Shown here: positions 57,713 to 64,000 of the stretch, in pieces
Layout of the letters: each line of letters opens with the position of its first letter
How positions within the stretch are numbered: the stretch's first letter is position 1
Assembly: GCA_015680685.1 (NCBI GenBank)
Contig: MNCI01002813.1
Location: 442,932 to 506,931 of the forward strand
Source: Gnetum montanum
Lineage: Eukaryota > Streptophyta > Gnetopsida > Gnetales > Gnetaceae
Direction: 5' to 3'
DNA: 64,000 nucleotides
Notes under the pieces: model-generated
Seen by the model: only the letters and a program-made list of their open reading frames with translations
Database searches by the model: none
Told to the model about the DNA's origin: nothing
Translations under genes and position numbers: made by a program

Positions 57713-59140
57713 TTGGTCAGCGCTATTACTTTGCATGCTTGGAAGGTGCAGAATCGCACTATTTTTACGCAGGCAGCTACCCCCTTGCAACTTATCCAGC
57801 AGACCCGCCAAGCTTGGCGTGAGATTGTGGCTACTATGGGGCAGATGCCGACATACGAGCTTGACTGCGATGACTTCCAAGCGGATGCAGAGCTGTGGAG
57901 GATGGTCTGCCAATGCGGATGGGACACCCTATTGCAGAGGTTGGTTGGGGACCCTGACCTGCCTGACAACTCTTTCTTTACCAACTGGCGCTACGATCAG
58001 ACCTTCTTCCGAGGCCGACAAATCTGTCTGACAGAGGCTACCCTAGCCACCTACCTAGGGATCCCGGCTACTGGAGAGATCATCCTGCCTACTTCCCGTG
58101 GCCTCCATAACTCTGTGACCTTTTTCAAGGGGTTCTCCCTGAGAACGTAGAGTCGTCAGATGCCTCAGACGTCCCTTCCGTGCCTCTGGGTGCATGCGGC
58201 CATCTTAGTTGAACGCTTCTTTGTGTAGTCAGGGAATGTGTCTAAAATCAAGAGGCTGCATTTCACCTTCCTGAGGTGTTTGAAGGAGGGCACCCAGGTA
58301 AACCTGTCGCGTTTCTTCCTTGAGGCTCTCCACCTTTAGCACCGCGATCACCGTTCAAGGCTTATTTTGGCTTTGCGGAGGGGGCCGGGGGGGGATAGGG
58401 GGAGCCGAGCCCATCCTCTTCCCCCCTTGGGGGCCGTTTCGCTAACCCCCTGCTTCCCCATCCTCCTCCACCTCGCCCACTCAATGGCGGCGTGCTGCTC
58501 TCCACCTTTCCTGGGGGTGCTGCTCCCATCACAACCCTGCCCTCCCATCCAAACCCCCTAGTGCCCCCCGAACTGGGAGGCGCAGCTTCAACAGGCAGTT
58601 GTTGAGGCTCGGGAGGCTGAGCAACAGTCCTCAGAGAGTCGGTGGACCGAGACCCTGACCAAGTGGCACACCGACCACGATGCCCAGCTTTAGGAACAAG
58701 CACAGCAGCTGAATAGGTAGCATACGCTCGCTATGGAGACCTTGCGAGCCCATCTCACAGATGAACTGTGGGCCAGAATCAAGGAGGAGTTGAGTTAGGA
58801 GGAGGTGGCCCGACAGGCCTAGGAGGCTACAGCCCGGGAGGAGCAGGAACACCTGCAGGAGGAAGAGGAGCAACGGCAACAGCAACTCGACTGGGCGCAT
58901 CAACACAGCACCTGCCAGTGGCTAAGGGGGGGGGGTGCTGCCCTTATAGCGTCCTTGGAATTAGCTGTGAGAGCTCCTGGGGGGACCTTAGACGACACAT
59001 TCGGTGCACATCCACTAGATTCCACTTGGATGCAGGGGATTCCTCGGTGGACCGGAGCAAGCGCGAGGCTCTCCTGCAGGGGTTCCAATAGGCCACTAAT
59101 TTCATTGACATAGAGGACCACCATGCCACCCTGGACCTGC
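57713..59140 (+). pseudogene. Extra coding region behind LINE RT: transposon-protein-like domain plus coiled coil
   Basis: Frame 57713-58150 starts with the likely end of LINE ORF2 (HAWKVQNRTIF). It then changes character: FFTNWRYDQTFFRGRQICLTEATLATYLGIPATG. The next part is SLPCLWVHAAILVERFF and SGNVSKIKRLHFTFLRCL (58150-58300). This strongly suggests the 'putative plant transposon protein' type of domain, as in elements 2 and 6. Coiled-coil-like sequence follows (AQLQQAVVEAREAEQQSSES, EEQEHLQEEEEQRQQQ, 58580-58890). Stops are present. I do not know of such an ORF as a normal LINE part. Confidence 0.55.
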
Positions 59141-59219
59141 TTCATGCGTTGGAGCTACCTCGGTGTGCCTGTCACATGTTGCCGACTCACCCCTAGCCCC
59201 CCCTGTTTTCTGTTGGGCT

Positions 59220-59500
59220 CGTCATTTCTGTGTGTGTGTGTGTGGGGTTGTGCCCCCCCTATTGGGGGTGCGCTCCCCCCCTCCCTTTTGCATTGAGTTT
59301 ACACCCCCCCTCCTTTTGCGTTGAGTATGCACCCCCTGATGGGGGCACACCCCCCATGTTGGGGTGTTTTGGACGTCTGTACAGCTCTGTGGTTTTCCCG
59401 CTCTACTTGGTGTTGTTTGAGTGTTGATCTTTTGATCTCTTTGTGGTTTTCTGGGGCCCCCCCTTGGGGTGGACCACCCCTGGTCTCCCCCTCGCTTGTA
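59220..59500 (+). repeat. C-rich, hairpin-prone 3' UTR of the LINE
   Basis: A (TG)n run near 59228-59244, then alternating C-runs and G-runs (for example CCCCCTATTGGGGG and CCCCTGATGGGGG) that can pair locally. It lies between the coding-like part and the poly(A) end. Confidence 0.6.
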
Positions 59501-59574
59501 CTTGTATACTCGTGTACCATTCTTTCAGTAATACATTTCTGAACATTCTCTAAAAAAAAAACTATTAAGATTAA

Positions 59575-60506
59575 AAATTAATTTTTTAAAAGTATTTTTG
59601 ATATTTCTATTAAAACCATAGAGGCTACAAGATTTAGTCTAGGTAATCTATCTATCATGAATACATAGACAAGAAACTATGATGATACCAAATTTTCTTC
59701 AAGTGGTACATAATCTAGATGCTTTGATATCCCAATCTTCTTCATTAAAAGGAAACTACTATGGGCTAATTTTCTTAATCATATATTTTGAAACTATAAT
59801 ATTATTTTAATTCTAATATTTACTAAGCTTGTATCATGTCTTCTAAACTCTTTTTAGGAATTGGAGAATTATGAATAGAAATGGCCTAAGGAAAAGAGGA
59901 TAGTAAAGAAAGTTATTAGAACATAAACTATTATCATTCATAGGCTTCCCTTGCATAAGTCTATTTTATTCAAAGAAGCATCCAAACATCATCCTTATTA
60001 ATGCACTTTCCAATTCACTTTTCTAGAAAATAAATACCCTAGGTATAGCAATTAATGAGATCAAGTCCTCCATCTTTCTTACTACTAGTGTAGATATCCT
60101 AAGTAACTCTAGAAAAATATTTTCTATGTTGCTTAGAAAACTAAAGAAATTGACAAATACTATGATTAATTCTATTATAGAAGCTTTTAAAGGATTCCAA
60201 TAATTGGATTAATTAACATAAGTTGATTGAAGCATTTGCTTAATAGCTAAAACTTTACTAGTAAGGATAAGCTTTCTTTCTATTCATTTATCAAGCTTAT
60301 TTTCAATTTTATCAACTACATTATTCTATAAAATATTAAGATTAACATTAAAATAAAAAGATATTTCTAAAATTTTGAAGACAATCTTTTTTTTCAACAT
60401 TTCCAAGGCTTGAGCGTAACCCATTAATTAATATTTCCATTACATTAATCCAAGTTCTAGATGGCATGTAGTAATCCTCCACTTTAGTTAAAAGAGTATT
60501 GATATG
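59575..60506. other. AT-rich relic sequence, right side of the LINE site
   Basis: Nothing recognised. Composition is like 54511-55888, with which it was contiguous before the LINE inserted. Confidence 0.4.
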
Positions 60507-61402
60507 TGATGAGTAGCAGGTAATCCCTACATCTAACCATACAAATCACAAACATTAACATACATTTTAGTCAAATTTAATATACTTATTTACCTAAGTA
60601 GATAATATTCCTAAATGGTGAATTATGTAGTTGTAATTCATTGTTCTCCCAATCTACACTTGTGTTAATCTATGTGTACAGTTAAGTGGTGTTGAGGCAT
60701 AAGATATATTTTTTTATAATTTTTATATTTTGATATCCTAGTTGCTAAAGGAATAAATGAATGAAGATTTAATCCTTAAATTATCTAACAAATTAGTTGC
60801 TATAATAAATAGCTATCCTAACTTATAGTATCCATTCCCACTTTTTGTACGCATCCTACACTTATATTAATGATGCTAAGTTACCAAGTGTCTACTACTA
60901 GAAATACCAAGTATCCACTATTGGAATTATCAAGAATTAATATGTTATGCTGGAAGTAATTGTACTTACATGCTTATAAATAATAACATTAATTACTTAA
61001 GAATGGGAATGTAAATTGCATGTAAATTATTGAAGAGTAGAATTATGCTAATATAAGTATTGCAATGGATATAGGAAATCTCAATTTTATTTTCATACAT
61101 GAAAATGTGTCCAAGTACATGGACACTCAAATAAAATGTTGTACAATCTCTTAAATCTATACTACAAGAACTCAGAGGAAAAATATTCCAACTTCTATAG
61201 GAAGAAGCTACAAGAATTTGGCTAAGACTATGACCAAAAGGTACCATAAATGAGAAGGCTATGCGTATTTATATAGGCAATAATTGCATTAGCATTAATG
61301 TACTTGAATTAATTCATCATACCATGCATTAATAGGGAGAAATCAATGGGACTACATCAATGAGCATGCATTAACACAACTTGTCTTATTGATGATTAAT
61401 CA
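60507..61402 (-). repeat. 3' LTR of another Athila-like element
   Basis: Left end TGATGAGTAGCAGGTAATCCC matches the other LTR ends in decayed form. The right end ATTAATCA abuts a purine tract (GAGGGTA on the minus strand, 61403-61409). A TATTTATATAGG TATA region is near 61266. The interior lies to its right. Confidence 0.7.
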
Positions 61403-62369
61403 TACCCTCGTGATTGACTACAAACTCATCCTCAAGTGAGAAAATTTAGGATCAAATTTCTTACAAAATTTGGAAAAGTATGGGACTTATTAAAAGATTG
61501 ACTAACTAAGTAACTCTAAGTAACTTTGAATGTCAGATTATATAGTTTTACAAAAATGAATACCCTTTTACAAAAAAATTGGATACTTAAATAAAATTTT
61601 AGCATGCACTTCTTAAATGGATGAAGACATGATGAATTCTCATATGGAGCCTAGCGAGAGATGCTCTTGTGGCTTGGATGATCCTTCATCATGTCCTAGT
61701 CCTACTAGAGACTATAGCTATCTTGCTACTACTATTAAAAGCTTGAAAGTCTCCAACAGTACTTTCATCTTCTTCTATTTACTCTATGGATCATACATGG
61801 TCTAGTATGCATCACTTGTATGGGGTGGTGAAACTATATTCCATGGGCATGACATTGAAGGAAATGGTTCTTTCATGTTAGTAAATGAAGTTACAAATGT
61901 CTTTCATTTAATATTGAACATCTTTACTAGGTTCTACAGCTCTTGGTACTTGTTCATTAGTCATCTAAGTTCTCAAAAATAGCTCATTGATCAATGAATC
62001 TACGTTTAAGAACTTTAAGATCTGCATTGACTATCTCCAACTTTTTTTTTGTCTCTTTATAAAGCTTGAATTTTGTCTCATAATGAATGTAGGAGCTAGA
62101 GACCTACTTCTCTAGGTTAGATGTCAACCTCCCAACTGTTAGCATTACCAATATTGTATATTGGAGGTTAGCTAGCTCCATGTACTCTATCATCTCATTG
62201 ATCTGGAACTCCTCTAGGTAGATTCCTACCTTGTTATATGCATTTAGTCCTTTAAAGATAGACTATCATACATTATCTCATTGCTAGAGTTGTTGGAGGA
62301 TCTCATTCATCTTTACATTGGCTAATTTCATCTCTTTCTTAATAATTTTTTTGAGTAGCCAAACCTAGT
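61403..62369 (-). pseudogene. Coiled-coil 3' ORF relic of the element at 60507
   Basis: The stretch 61960-62340 (minus) resembles the coiled-coil end of the 3' ORFs of elements 2 and 6, with repeated CTC/TTG/CAA-type helical codons and AACTT-CTCCAACT phrases like those at 29400-29600. No continuous frame. It is interrupted at 62370 by the LTR of element D. Confidence 0.4.
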
Positions 62370-63349
62370 TGATGAGAGTGGTTACTCTAGCAGTTACTCT
62401 AGTAGTTATTCTAATTATTAGAGTGGTTACTCTAGCAGTTACTTTAGCAGTTATTCTAATTATCAGATTGGTTACTCTAGTAGTTATTTTAATTATTAGA
62501 GTGGTTATTCTAGCGGTTACTTTAGTAGTTATTCTAGTTATTAGAGTGGTTACTCTGATTATTAGAGTAGTTGCTACCAAGTCTATAAATACAGTGCCTA
62601 GGCGCATAATTGGAAAAGAAGTCTTTTAGTAGTCAAGTAGCAAAACTCTTGTAGTCTATTTGAAAGTTAGAGTATTTTCCAAATGGCCACAGTAGGAGGT
62701 CTAAGTCTTGATAGATCTTTATTTGATCATTGTGTACTTGAGCACACCTTGTGTATGGCAATAAAGACAAGCTCTTTGATTCATCCTTGCAGCACTTGAG
62801 ATTTCTTTTCTTACACATTTATTTTATTTTCTTATGCATTTATTTTATGTTATTTTATTTTATGTAGTTTACATTTCTATTATTAGCATAATAATTCATT
62901 TTGATCAATTAATCAAATTTTTAAATTACACAAGCTTGACTACTTCAAGCATGCATGTAATGCTTGGTAACCCAATAATGATTATTGTTTGGTAATCCTA
63001 GTAGTGTTGCACTAGTTTAGGATGTGTATGAAAAGTGTGAACAGATGTTGGTGTTAGGATTAGTTAGAACTTAGTTAATGAGTAGTTAAGTTAAATTAAT
63101 CACTTAGTTACCTCTCTCCTTCCCTACTAGCACAGTACATAAAAACATAAAAGCTATAAAAATCATATGCCTGAAGCTTACGTAACCATACAATTGTGAC
63201 ATACAGGTAAGCTTGGGAAGCCAATGATCAACCAACCCATCCTTGTTCCACAAGGTCACATAAGCACTTAGTCCTTAGAATTCAACCAGATCGTGTGTGA
63301 AATGCTCATATTCATATGGTTGAGCATAGGGGTACCTCATCGCTCATCA
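62370..63349 (+). repeat. 5' LTR of element D (minisatellite-LTR family)
   Basis: TGATGAG at 62370 to CTCATCA at 63343-63349, 980 bp. The U3 minisatellite is 62370-62580 and the TATA box CTATAAATAC is 62583-62592. An ATAAAGACAAG stretch and A/T-rich TTTATTTTATTT repeats follow. Same family as 1-460, 2992-3968 and 18368-19322. Confidence 0.92.
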
Positions 63350-63371
63350 TTGGCATCATTTCTAGGGACTT
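63350..63371 (+). other. Primer binding site of element D
   Basis: TTGGCATCATTTCTAGGGACTT aligns with the element C site TTGGCACTGTTGCTGGGGACTT. It is tRNA-Asp type, with C-to-T and G-to-A decay. Confidence 0.75.
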
Positions 63372-64000
63372 ACTTTTTTGTGTGCTAACTAGAACATATG
63401 AAATCATTAAAATTTTTAGAATGAACCATTAGGGTTGGTTGAGAAAATAATAAATAAGAATACATTGCACACTGAATAGACAAGTATGTCTCCTTCTTCA
63501 TACGAAAGTGCCTCACCGCCTAGGTTTGAAACAGGAAAAAGTCAACGATGTAATACACATGATGTTGATTTACAAGTCCCTCAACAAGTTTGAGTGGTAT
63601 ATATTCATCCCAATGAATATATAACAGACTTCACCTTTATCCTCCATTAAGATGAAAAACTAGGTTGGTGAGACTTAGAAGGTAACATAGTATTACCTCC
63701 CGACTGTTCAGTCCCGAGCATGAAAAACTAGGTTGGTGAGACTTACATGTATAATACATTGTGCAAGACCATGAATCAAGAGAATACTATCCCACATAGG
63801 AACAATGTCAAAGAGACTTGCAATAGGAGAGAAATCATATGTCTTTGAAGGGTAAGTGATCCCAGGATGCCCCACATGTCTTAAGAGAAAATGAGGATGG
63901 TGAACCTACCTCAGGCAGTCAGCCACACAACGATGTTCCTTTCCTTGAATTTGGCCAAGGGGTTGTGTATTAGGACCTTCATTCCACTATTTATAACCTA
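63350..64000 (+). mobile_element. Element D interior, gag start, runs off the window
   Basis: gag begins at 63486 (MSPSSYESASPPRFETG) and matches element C gag at 18231. A TGA interrupts it after VPQQV. A 24-bp stretch AAAAACTAGGTTGGTGAGACTT occurs twice (about 63655 and 63725), replacing about 48 bp present in element C. The stretch 63930-64000 crosses the point where element C carries element 2, and serves as the uninterrupted reference. Confidence 0.85.

Larger units (their letters stand above)
55904..59560 (+). mobile_element. 5'-truncated LINE with 15-bp target-site duplication and poly(A)
   Basis: The sequence AACTATTAAGATTAA occurs at 55889-55903 and again at 59560-59574. The 3' end before the second copy is a run of A (59552-59560). 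That is the classic mark of target-primed non-LTR retrotransposition. The insert is much richer in G and C than its flanks. It starts inside ORF2, so the endonuclease part is missing. It contains RT and a zinc-finger end (55955-57632), an N gap (57637-57666) with a poly-C run, then a second coding-like region (57690-59140). Confidence 0.92.

Noticed and set aside
58348-58906. Several G/P/L-rich frames on the minus strand of the LINE
   Set aside because: GC-rich sequence gives open frames by chance. The plus strand carries the recognisable coiled-coil coding.

Overview
This looks like the nuclear genome of a large-genome land plant. A gymnosperm is my best guess, but the sequence does not settle it. 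The evidence is plant-only retrotransposon lineages (Athila-type and Tat-type Ty3/gypsy, and a LINE), a PLS-type pentatricopeptide repeat (PPR) gene with a DYW-like end, and plant telo-box repeats. Nearly everything outside about 20.6-26.8 kb is old retrotransposons, stacked inside each other and full of stops and frameshifts. I find no rRNA, tRNA or CRISPR array, and no intact housekeeping gene.

Layout. (1) 1-20.6 kb is a three-level nest. An old Athila-like element (5' LTR 19771-20625, minus) has a second one in its gag: element C, minus, 5' LTR 18368-19322, 3' LTR 1-460 cut by the window edge. Element C has two insertions of its own. One is a complete pol-less element on the plus strand (element 2, 9066-17734) in its gag. 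The other is a solo LTR (2992-3968, TSD TGGTT) in its integrase. (2) 20.6-26.8 kb is the only low-copy-looking part. A broken PPR gene lies between 455-bp inverted repeats, with a telo-box and a possible intron-containing gene beside it. (3) 26.8-54.5 kb holds old LTR remnants and a second pol-less element (element 6, minus, 28094-54485). Element 6 is split by a giant Tat-type element (element 3, minus, 32566-50225, TSD GTTTG). (4) 54.5-62.4 kb is AT-rich relic sequence with a GC-rich 5'-truncated LINE (55904-59560, 15-bp TSD) and another LTR (60507-61402). (5) 62370-64000 is the 5' LTR, primer site and gag start of another minisatellite-LTR Athila element (D), which runs off the right edge.

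Most interesting signals. The Tat element carries an antisense, multi-exon gene with its own TATA box (39893-44563), between its protease and its reverse transcriptase. At least four introns have GT-AG ends and keep the reading frame. Antisense orientation would explain how introns survived passage through genomic RNA. Separately, each of the two pol-less elements has an internal TATA promoter about 0.5 kb before its 3' ORF, built from the same sequence words as the U3 of its own LTR. This suggests a second transcription unit that has evolved together with the LTR. The same kind of 3' ORF (a domain resembling the 'putative plant transposon protein' family, then coiled coil) also appears behind the reverse transcriptase of the LINE.

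Functions come from motif recognition by eye. No database search was run. Coordinates of decayed coding regions are approximate to tens of bases. LTR edges and TSDs were read directly.
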